Source of the DNA: DATBGO01 sp050011895
GTDB taxonomy: Bacteria > Actinomycetota > Actinomycetes > Streptosporangiales > Streptosporangiaceae
Reading direction: 5' to 3'
DNA length: 10,326 nucleotides
Assembly: GCA_050011895.1 (NCBI GenBank)
Contig: JBEKIF010000111.1
Coordinates: 1-10,326, forward strand
Shown piece by piece: positions 5,706 through 10,326 of the stretch (the stretch's first letter is position 1; every line of letters begins with the position of its first letter). The notes under the pieces are model-generated. The model did not search any database, was not told the DNA's origin, and saw nothing but the letters and a program-made list of their open reading frames with translations. Position numbers and translations under genes: made by a program.

Positions 5706-6090
5706 TTGGGCGCGCCCATGGCTCCCGGAAGCGAGATTTTCACGGATTCCAGCCCGTTCTAGCTGGGCATTGGGCCGCAGGCCGGGATCGGCAGATGGGC
5801 GAGTCAAGGGCTCAAAGATCACCATTCCCGCAAGCCGCGATCCAACTGCAACACGTGGCTGCTCGAAAGTACAGACTATTTCCTGGCAGTACCTGCTAGT
5901 ACCGCTCAGCACGGCATGTGGATACCGCGTCATGTGGCCAGGACCGGGCAAGGCCCGCCCCGGCCAGCATCCCGCACAACCCTCCGCCGCCCCGCCTGCG
6001 CGAGGAACCCGGACCGCCGATGCGCCATCTCTCGCCCGCCGCATCTGCCCGTAACCCCGGAGGATGCACACTTTAATGGCGGCGACTGGG
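5706..6090. other. Gene-poor stretch inside the element remnant
   Basis: About 385 bp with no convincing gene. A 139-codon minus-strand frame and several plus-strand frames cross it, but none has a recognisable motif, ribosome site or good codon bias. I see no tRNA or repeat beyond those listed. Confidence 0.5.
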
Positions 6091-6125
6091 GTCAGGAGAC
6101 GATGGGCAAGCGGCGGACGCACACC
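6091..6125 (-). pseudogene. Relic of a second DUF5615-type toxin 3' end
   Basis: These 35 bp match 6482-6516 at 32 positions. On the minus strand they encode VCVRRLPIVS and a TGA, corresponding to the VRVRRLPIVS end of the PIN-like toxin next door. Nothing upstream on the minus strand continues as a toxin, so this is a leftover end of a duplicated or deleted toxin gene. Confidence 0.5.
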
Positions 6126-6166
6126 TGACCGCCAGGAATCGGCATGTCACGCCGTCCGTCGCTTAG

Positions 6167-6310
6167 ACGGTCACTGACCTCAGCCGCGAGCCCGTGGACG
6201 CCGACGCGAGGACCTTGGCGCCCCTGCTCGAGGCCGAAACCGCCAAGATCCCCCAGCAGGGCACCGCCGCCCTCCCCGCGAGTTCATGGGCCAGAGGTCG
6301 TTTCCCCTAG
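6167..6310 (+). pseudogene. Coding-like fragment of unknown origin
   Basis: Between an in-frame TAG at 6164 and the TAG at 6308, about 40 codons read DLSREPVDADARTLAPLLEA and then ETAKIPQQGTAALPAS, with almost every third base G or C. That bias suggests former coding sequence. There is no start codon or recognisable family. It is probably an internal fragment of a lost gene. Confidence 0.3.
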
Positions 6311-6315
6311 GGGAA
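6302..6315. promoter_or_regulatory. Perfect 14-bp palindrome
   Basis: TTCCCCTAGGGGAA reads the same on both strands, with no loop, so it is better suited to binding a dimeric protein than to forming a terminator. MerR-type operators often have CCCTAGGG-like centres, but no regulator gene is adjacent and no promoter boxes are clear. Confidence 0.3.
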
Positions 6316-6386
6316 CCTGGCTGGGAGGTGAGGTCGGGTCGCCTGGTTGAGCCTTAGCGTGCGCGGTGATGGCTAGCAAACCGGGG

Positions 6387-6413
6387 CGCGGGCTACCGGT
6401 GTGCCTGCCCGCG
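6387..6413. terminator. Hairpin between toxin end and upstream fragment
   Basis: CGCGGGC (6387-6393) pairs perfectly with GCCCGCG (6407-6413) across 13 nt. It lies about 70 nt beyond the toxin stop on the minus strand, so it may end that transcript. No T-tract is seen. Confidence 0.3.
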
Positions 6414-6429
6414 AGCATTAAGGGGTGGC

Positions 6430-6480
6430 ATGAGTGACAGCAGGCATAACGTCGCGTTGGTCCGGTCCGAGCGGCCGGTT
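6430..6480 (+). pseudogene. Start of a gene cut off by the toxin locus
   Basis: An ATG at 6430 follows AGGGGTGG at a good distance and begins MSDSRHNVALVRSERPVS. After about 17 codons the frame enters the reverse complement of the toxin gene. It looks like a genuine start whose body was replaced at the junction near 6481. The family is not recognised. Confidence 0.3.
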
Positions 6481-6482
6481 AG

Positions 6483-6688
6483 TCAGGAGACGATGGGCAG
6501 GCGGCGGACCCGCACCCATTCGTCAGTGAGGACCACCACGGCACCGGGTCGCCGCGCGCCCGGGCGAGCACGACCTGGTCCGTCGCCGCCTGGAGGCCGT
6601 AGTCCCGGACATGGGAGGCGTCGTGACCGGCCGCCTTCAGCTTGTCAGCGAGCACGGGTGAGAGGTTGTTGTCGATCAGGAATCTCAT
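6483..6688 (-). pseudogene. DUF5615 PIN-like toxin, internally deleted and frameshifted
   Basis: The N-terminal 47 residues match DUF5615 (Mut7-C/PIN-like) toxins: MRFLIDNNLSP with the first acidic residue of the nuclease site, then HDASHVRDYGLQAATDQVVLARARGD. The family's next segment, with the second acidic residues (usually SxDTDF), is missing. The expected ending, VVVLTDEWVRVRRLPIVS, follows at once in another frame to a TGA at 6483. About 40 codons are thus deleted and the joint is out of frame; the original frame runs to a TAA at 6479. The toxin is almost surely inactive as an RNase. Its ATG overlaps the antitoxin stop by 4 nt. Confidence 0.75.
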
Positions 6689-6915
6689 GCCGTGTGCCGC
6701 AGTGGCAGCTCACGCTCCCGGACAGCCTCGGCCGCATACAGGAGAGCCTCGCGTACATCCTCAGGAGTGAGGTCGGGATGCTCGGCGATGATCTCGCCGA
6801 CTGTCATCCCGTCTGCCACCATGGCCACGACCGTCGCAACCGGCATCCGCAGACCGCGGATGGTCGGCTGACCGCCCATGACATCTGGGTCGGTCGCGAT
6901 CCGGCTGAAGGTCAT
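6685..6915 (-). CDS. DUF433 antitoxin
   Basis: A 76-residue protein beginning MTFSRIATDPDVMGGQPTIR, a clear DUF433 start, followed by the helical DNA-binding part VATVVAMVADGMTVGEIIAE and LTPEDVREALLYAAE. DUF433 proteins pair with DUF5615 PIN-like toxins, bind their own promoter and block the toxin. The frame extends to 6966, but the ATG at 6913-6915 matches the family start, with GAGG upstream and a -10 in leaderless position. The toxin that follows is broken, so this is now an orphan antitoxin that could still autoregulate or counter a related toxin elsewhere. Confidence 0.85.
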   Translation of the reverse strand: MTFSRIATDPDVMGGQPTIRGLRMPVATVVAMVADGMTVGEIIAEHPDLTPEDVREALLYAAEAVRERELPLRHTA

Positions 6916-6921
6916 GCCTCG

Positions 6922-6954
6922 ATGGTATTCACCAGGAGGCGAAAGACCCGTCAA
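6922..6954 (-). promoter_or_regulatory. Promoter of the antitoxin-toxin pair
   Basis: On the minus strand TTGACG (6949-6954) is a good -35 and TACCAT (6922-6927) a TANNNT -10, though the 21-bp spacing is long. TGAATA at 6926-6931 would give 17 bp. The TACCAT box ends 6 nt before the ATG, so the mRNA may be leaderless; the same gap carries GAGG. Confidence 0.4.
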
Positions 6955-7072
6955 GGATCCAGGCACGCGCGCGAGCGAGTTCAGCCCGGCAACGCATGGC
7001 CTACCCCGGACTGGCTGGCCTCGATGACCGGCATACGGCAGGCCTGATCGCCGCTCCCAGCATGATCAGCAG

Positions 7073-7240
7073 ATGGATAACGGAAGCCCGCCGCCCTCGC
7101 CGCGGCCACGGTCACGACGAAGGCGGTACATGCTGGACCTGGTCAGGAGTCGGTCACAGCAGTTCCTCGCGGAGCGCCACTACCAAGAGGCCATCGCTGC
7201 CGTGTCCGCTATCCAGGAGCACGGTGACCGCCAGCGCTGA
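7073..7240 (+). CDS. Small 55-residue protein of unknown function
   Basis: A 55-codon ORF with a Pro/Ser/Arg-rich start (RPRSRRRRY) and a well-formed helical end, MLDLVRSRSQQFLAERHY then QEAIAAVSAIQEHGDRQR. The second half, from an ATG at 7130, has good codon bias and may be the true gene. No strong ribosome site precedes either start. It lies inside the tRNA-Pro bounded segment and could be a small gene of the former mobile element. No family is recognised. Confidence 0.4.
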   Translation: MDNGSPPPSPRPRSRRRRYMLDLVRSRSQQFLAERHYQEAIAAVSAIQEHGDRQR

Positions 7241-7278
7241 GACGGCCTAGCTGCGGTCGCAGAACCGCGGGCAGTAGG

Positions 7279-7347
7279 TCACTTCCGCCAGCCACCGGCT
7301 CGCTCGGTGACCGTCGCGACCGCCCTGCCGTCGATCTCCAGCCACAT
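7279..7347 (-). CDS. Very small 22-residue ORF or gene fragment
   Basis: The frame reads MWLEIDGRAVATVTERAGGW then RK and a stop. It looks like a natural beta-strand-rich peptide rather than chance, with biased codons. It may be the end of a lost gene. An in-frame TAA lies 8 codons upstream, so if the start is real the protein is tiny. The family is unknown. Confidence 0.3.
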   Translation of the reverse strand: MWLEIDGRAVATVTERAGGWRK

Positions 7348-7418
7348 GAGATCGTCGCCGATCCTTTATCTGCATGAAGGAACCTCTCCCGCCCCGGGGC
7401 GCCACTGGGAAACCATAC

Positions 7419-7580
7419 GGGAGCCACCTCCCACCAGAATCTCGCCAATCCAGGCATCTACGACGGATCGCCCACGAATCCGGGAGCCAATTGCGGGAGC
7501 CAATGCCGTACGACTCCCCGGACTCACCGCGACCCGGGCAGGGCGAATCTGCAGGGACGAGACTCCCCGCCGGACTCCCT
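7419..7580. repeat. Cluster of GGGAGCCA / GGGAGTC motifs left of scar 2
   Basis: GGGAGCCA occurs at 7419-7426, 7482-7489 and 7495-7502, the last two 13 bp apart. The inverted form GACTCCC occurs from 7512, 7561 and 7573. This 160-bp cluster directly precedes the second tRNA-Pro repeat in otherwise gene-free DNA. It resembles the arm-site region of an integrase attachment site. Confidence 0.4.
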
Positions 7581-7609
7581 CAGACCGGCCCAGACACCCG
7601 ATTCGTGCC

Positions 7610-7653
7610 TTGGGGTCAAGGAGTCGCGGGCTCAAATCCCGCCGTCCCGACTG
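7610..7653 (+). repeat. tRNA-Pro 3'-half direct repeat, copy 2 (att-like)
   Basis: The same 44-bp tRNA-Pro 3' half as at 5605-5648, with three substitutions. One, in the T-loop (TTCAAAT to CTCAAAT), would harm a tRNA. No 5' half precedes it. A run of five T follows at 7653-7657, as after a tRNA gene. The two copies lie 2005 bp apart in the same orientation, as expected for the ends of an integrated element. Confidence 0.75.
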
Positions 7654-7679
7654 TTTTTCGAACGTTGTTGCGACGAACT

Positions 7680-7698
7680 GGGAACCAGCTGGGAATGA
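7680..7698 (+). repeat. Paired GGGAACCA / GGGAATGA repeats right of scar 2
   Basis: GGGAACCA (7680-7687) and GGGAATGA (7691-7698) are 11 bp apart, 27 bp beyond the tRNA-Pro repeat, and mirror the pair at 5685-5705 beyond copy 1. Nothing else is evident between here and 7800. Confidence 0.35.
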
Positions 7699-7799
7699 AC
7701 ATGGCTGGTGCGAGGATCCCACTCTTAGCCTGGCTCCACACCTATCGCGGAGTCAGCGGGGTTCCTGCAGGGCGGGGATGAGGCGAAATGGCGGCGCCG

Positions 7800-8861
7800 T
7801 CATACAGAGGGCGAGTGGCTGGCGTAGTAGTCGGCGACGGCGTGGAAGGATTGCTTGGGTTCCCAGTTCATGTCTGGGAAGGTAGTCCCTTTGGCGTGCC
7901 GGTAGGTCTTGACGAGGGCGAAGGCGTTCATGTCGAGGTCGTAGCGAGGTTGCTCGCTGAACGTCGCCCGGGCGGTCACGAACTCGGCGACGAACGCGCC
8001 ATCGACCCCCGCGGCGTCGAGGGCCGTGAGGGTCTCGATGAGCTCGCGGGCTTGCATGGCCTCGTCTCGTATGTAGTCCCCGTTGAGACGCTCGCGAACG
8101 AAAGGGAGGAGGTAGTGGAGGACAACCCGCGTTTGGTCAGCGACGCCGAATCCGAGGGTCCCGTCGCTTTCGGCGCCTCGGTACGTGCGCATTCCGAACT
8201 CGGTGTTGATGACCGGCTTGCCGAGTGCGAGGAGTGGCTGCAGCATTTCGGCGTAGCGGTCCTTGATCCGTGCGTCGCGGTAGTGGTCGACGCCGATCAG
8301 GTCGAAGCGATCCCAGTCAACGTCCTCCCAGATCAGCGAGGCGTAGGTGAGCGGGCCGTGGTAGACGCCGCGGACCGCTGTGCTTGCGCGGCCGAGGAAG
8401 TCGTTGAGCCGGTCGTTGGCGCTGTGGTCTCCCGCCTTTATTCGGGTGAATGCCTCGCGGGTGCGCGCGCCGAAGTCCCTGCCCGGCACGATGCCGTGCA
8501 TGAAAATTGTCAGTTCGCTGCCGAGGACGAGGACGAAACGGTCGCGGTGCTGTTGGCGTAGCCGCTCGGCCCGCTCGGCCGCCGAAACGTGGTATTGGAG
8601 CGTCTGGTCGGGAGACCGGCCCCACAGCGCCGGTGATAGCCATACTTCGAGGCCAAGGGCTAGGGCGCGCTCAGCGACCTGCACTAGCCTGTCAACGTCG
8701 CGCCCTATCAAGCGGACGGCGTTGCAGTGCAGGTCGTCGCGGGCGATCTGCAACTCGCGCTCGGCGGTGGCGAGGTCGAGCTTCGGGCGCGTCGGGATCC
8801 CCCCGCCCCGCCGGCCCGAGAAGACGATCCCGGTGTCGTAGGTCACGCCACGGCGGTTCAC
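7800..8861 (-). CDS. TIM-barrel protein with clan GH-A-like glutamates
   Basis: A 353-residue protein with glycoside-hydrolase-like strand ends: GVTYDTG at the N-terminus, NAVRLIG, LEVWLSP, VLVLGSELTIF with Glu116, LIGVDHYRD and VINTEFGMRTY with Glu221. In clan GH-A enzymes the acid/base is a Glu after strand 4 and the nucleophile a Glu after strand 7, so Glu116 and Glu221 fit a retaining glycosidase. The substrate is unknown. It lacks a signal peptide, so it would act inside the cell, unusual for a polysaccharide hydrolase. I recall similar actinomycete proteins labelled as abortive infection proteins but cannot verify that. Its GTG start overlaps the stop of the upstream GyrI-like gene by 1 nt, so translation is probably coupled. 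Confidence 0.75.
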   Translation of the reverse strand: MNRRGVTYDTGIVFSGRRGGGIPTRPKLDLATAERELQIARDDLHCNAVRLIGRDVDRLVQVAERALALGLEVWLSPALWGRSPDQTLQYHVSAAERAERLRQQHRDRFVLVLGSELTIFMHGIVPGRDFGARTREAFTRIKAGDHSANDRLNDFLGRASTAVRGVYHGPLTYASLIWEDVDWDRFDLIGVDHYRDARIKDRYAEMLQPLLALGKPVINTEFGMRTYRGAESDGTLGFGVADQTRVVLHYLLPFVRERLNGDYIRDEAMQARELIETLTALDAAGVDGAFVAEFVTARATFSEQPRYDLDMNAFALVKTYRHAKGTTFPDMNWEPKQSFHAVADYYASHSPSV

Positions 8862-9415
8862 TAGACCGCCTCCTGCGCTTCGCGGGCAGCGGCATGCGCG
8901 CTCGACGATGAGTTAGTCGCCATGGCCAGCGGGACGGCGAAGTCGCTGCCGCCGCGCCTGCTGGCGTCGGTCACTGGCGCGGTTGTAGCCAGGAGGGTAA
9001 CGCGCACGGGCAGGTCACTGGGCTGCCGCTGCTGCTCGGCCGCCCAGGCCATGGCCGACTCCGAGACGAGCTGCGCATGGGCCGCCGTCACCGGGTCCTC
9101 GCCCAGGTGAATGCAGGCCTCCTGGTGCGCAGGCTCGGTGCGCAGGGTAAGTCCGGGGAAACTGGCGGCGAGTTGGCCGGCCAGGTCCTGCGGCAGCGGC
9201 CAGCAGAACTCCACCGGGCCGTCGCTGTCCTGGTTCACCTCCCCGTAGTAGATCAGGAACGCGGCACCGGCGACGCCGTCTACCCGCGGCGGCTGGGCTT
9301 TGAGCATGCCCATGACCTCCTTGCCCAGGTCCCAGACTTCCTGCCGACTGCTGGCATGCCGCAGCAGGCACAGCAGGCTGCGGGCGGGGATATCGCGGAC
9401 CTTGACCCCGTGCAT
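8861..9415 (-). CDS. GyrI-like small-molecule-binding protein
   Basis: A 184-residue protein with the GyrI-like / effector-binding fold: VRDIPARSLLCLLRHA at the start, FLIYYGEVNQDSDGPVEF at 53-70, a second half from TEPAHQEACIHL, and a final strand DFAVPLA at 158-164. The last 20 residues are Ser/Ala-rich and probably flexible. The fold binds small molecules alone or as the sensor part of AraC- and MerR-type regulators; no DNA-binding domain is present here. Some stand-alone members hydrolyse toxic electrophiles. The ATG at 9413-9415 has AGAGGA 5 nt upstream. It is the first gene of a two-gene operon with the TIM-barrel protein, so it may sense or handle that enzyme's ligand. Confidence 0.78.
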   Translation of the reverse strand: MHGVKVRDIPARSLLCLLRHASSRQEVWDLGKEVMGMLKAQPPRVDGVAGAAFLIYYGEVNQDSDGPVEFCWPLPQDLAGQLAASFPGLTLRTEPAHQEACIHLGEDPVTAAHAQLVSESAMAWAAEQQRQPSDLPVRVTLLATTAPVTDASRRGGSDFAVPLAMATNSSSSAHAAAREAQEAV

Positions 9416-9534
9416 GACGTTCCTCTTTCCAGTCAGGCGGTCAACGAGGTAGCCGGCCAGGTCCCGGCGGGCAGCATGATCAGCTTCAGCCCCTGACCAG
9501 TAAGCGCCGGCCTGCGCCGCAGCGGCCTCCGGCC

Positions 9535-9692
9535 GATATCCTGGGCGTGCCCGGCGACGTGGTCGCGGGTGCGCTGGCCGCTCATCTGCTAGCCGAGATC
9601 GTGACCCGCGGTGCCCGGGGCGGGTCGTTGTTGCCGCTGGCGTCCCAGCTCAACAATGACGTCATCCACCTGCAGGGCCAACGCCTGGAGGC
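9535..9692 (+). pseudogene. Fragment resembling the N-terminal region of NACHT/STAND proteins
   Basis: The frame reads ILGVPGDVVAGALAAHLLAE, then IVTRGARGGSLLPLASQLNN and DVIHLQGQRLE. From memory, similar segments sit before the NTPase domain of large actinomycete NACHT/STAND proteins, where the last phrase continues as QRLEGM. Here GM appears only after a one-base frameshift at about 9690, and no P-loop follows. The fragment has no clear start and joins unrelated sequence before 9769. The assignment is tentative. Confidence 0.4.
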
Positions 9693-9768
9693 ATGCTCGA
9701 CGGGGCTGGTGGGAGCGGTTATATCGACCGTTCGCCCGGCTTCTTGCCTCTGACCTGGCATTTCAGGA

Positions 9769-10097
9769 TGCCTGCTCTGCGGGGCCGCCGACCTGCTCGC
9801 CTACACGTCGCACAACGAGACCTCCGGGCTGCCCATCCTGGAGGCGATGGCCTGCGGCTGTCCGGTGGTGACCTCGCAGGTCAGCTCGGTGCCGGAAATC
9901 GCGGGCGGCGCGGCTATCCGCCGGTCCCGCCTCCATCGCCGAGGCACTGGTGGCCGGGGTGGCACCGGACCGCGACCGGCTGCGCGATATGAGGTTCCGC
10001 CGGGCGAGTTCACCTGAGCGGCCGCAGGCGCCTCGACGCTCGACGTCTACCGCGAGGTGGCCGAGCGCCGACGCCGGCGACGAGCAGAGACTCCTCG
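9769..10097 (+). pseudogene. GT4-type glycosyltransferase C-terminal remnant
   Basis: The frame encodes ADLLAYTSHNETSGLPILEA, then MACGCPVVTSQVSSVPEIAG, the nucleotide-sugar-binding region of family GT4 glycosyltransferases with its E-x7-E motif. At about 9910-9930 the frame shifts. ASIAEALVAGVAPDRDRLRD continues in a second frame, and TLDVYREVAER in a third after a TGA at 10015-10017 where FTW is expected. The N-terminal domain is missing. With two frameshifts and a stop it is clearly dead. It meets the histidine kinase gene tail to tail. Confidence 0.8.
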
Positions 10098-10326
10098 TCA
10101 ATCGGCCATCCCGGGCGCCTCCGGAGCTGCATACCGGTGCCCGTTCGCCGTGGCAGGCAGCGTGATCTGCACGTCCAGTCCGCCGGCCGATCCGGCATGG
10201 GCCCGGGCGTGGCCACCATGCGCATGGGCGACCGATGCCACGATGGAAAGGCCGAGGCCGGCGCCCGGGCGGTTGCCGGTCCGGCCGCCGAGGCGGCGGA
10301 ACGGCTCGAACAGCCCGGTTACCTGG
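10098..10326 (-). CDS. Histidine kinase, C-terminal ATPase end (partial)
   Basis: The gene enters from the right edge. Its last 75 residues are visible: LFEPFRRLGG (an F-box-like motif), then GNRPGAGLGLSIVASVAHAH with the G2 glycine box GAGLGLSIV, then GGHARAHAGSAGGLDVQITL and PA. This is the end of a HATPase_c domain of a two-component sensor kinase. The H-box and sensor lie outside the window. An 18-residue tail follows the domain, ending in a TGA at 10098-10100. The convergent GT4 remnant overlaps nothing essential here. The kinase itself looks intact as far as seen. Confidence 0.88.
   Translation of the reverse strand, partial: QVTGLFEPFRRLGGRTGNRPGAGLGLSIVASVAHAHGGHARAHAGSAGGLDVQITLPATANGHRYAAPEAPGMAD

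Noticed and set aside
5703..6122. A 139-codon minus-strand frame in the element remnant
   Set aside because: No ribosome site, weak codon bias and no motif; it also runs through the toxin-end relic in a different frame.
7788..8561. A long plus-strand frame (257 codons) opposite the TIM-barrel gene
   Set aside because: It is the antisense shadow of a gene with recognisable motifs and coupled translation; its own product shows no family features.

Overview
The window is GC-rich (70% in a counted stretch of the second hydrolase) with GTG/TTG starts, leaderless-type promoters and actinomycete-style gene families. It is most likely chromosomal DNA of a soil actinomycete; the species cannot be told. 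It reads as an accessory region: six to eight intact genes sit among many gene fragments, tRNA-derived integration scars and one low-GC insert.

Left part (1-4500). The 3' end of an unrecognised gene is followed by an alpha/beta hydrolase (666-1430, probably leaderless). A converging minus-strand locus encodes three near-identical WD40 blades joined to a KAP-type P-loop NTPase start. It breaks at a frameshift, after which a resolvase-like helix-turn-helix tail follows in another frame. Next comes a divergent pair, a TetR-family repressor (2689-3312, minus) and a second alpha/beta hydrolase (3403-4362, plus). They share a 60-90 bp control region with a palindrome lying across both -10 boxes, so the repressor probably controls both genes.

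Middle part (4500-7800). A tRNA 3'-end relic precedes a markedly lower-GC gene (4636-5088, minus) for an unrecognised 150-residue protein with a possible zinc site. A 40-codon leaderless ORF diverges from it, and then the first 24 codons of a patatin-like phospholipase stop abruptly. Two 44-bp direct repeats (5605-5648 and 7610-7653, 41/44 identical) are the 3' half of a proline tRNA. They look like the attachment ends of a 2.0-kb integrative-element remnant with no integrase domain left. Short GGGRRYCA-type repeats, resembling integrase arm sites, cluster beside both. Between them lie a DUF433 antitoxin and an internally deleted DUF5615 PIN-like toxin, plus a second relic of a toxin 3' end.

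Right part (7800-10326). A two-gene minus-strand operon with a 1-nt stop/start overlap encodes a GyrI-like ligand-binding protein and a TIM-barrel protein with clan GH-A-like glutamates. Beyond it are a plus-strand fragment resembling the N-terminal region of NACHT/STAND proteins, a frameshifted GT4 glycosyltransferase pseudogene and the C-terminus of a histidine kinase running off the window.

The region probably arose by repeated insertion and decay at tRNA-derived sites. The best candidates for something not well described are the WD40-KAP-HTH locus, the GyrI/TIM-barrel operon and the low-GC cargo gene. None can be called a new system from sequence alone.
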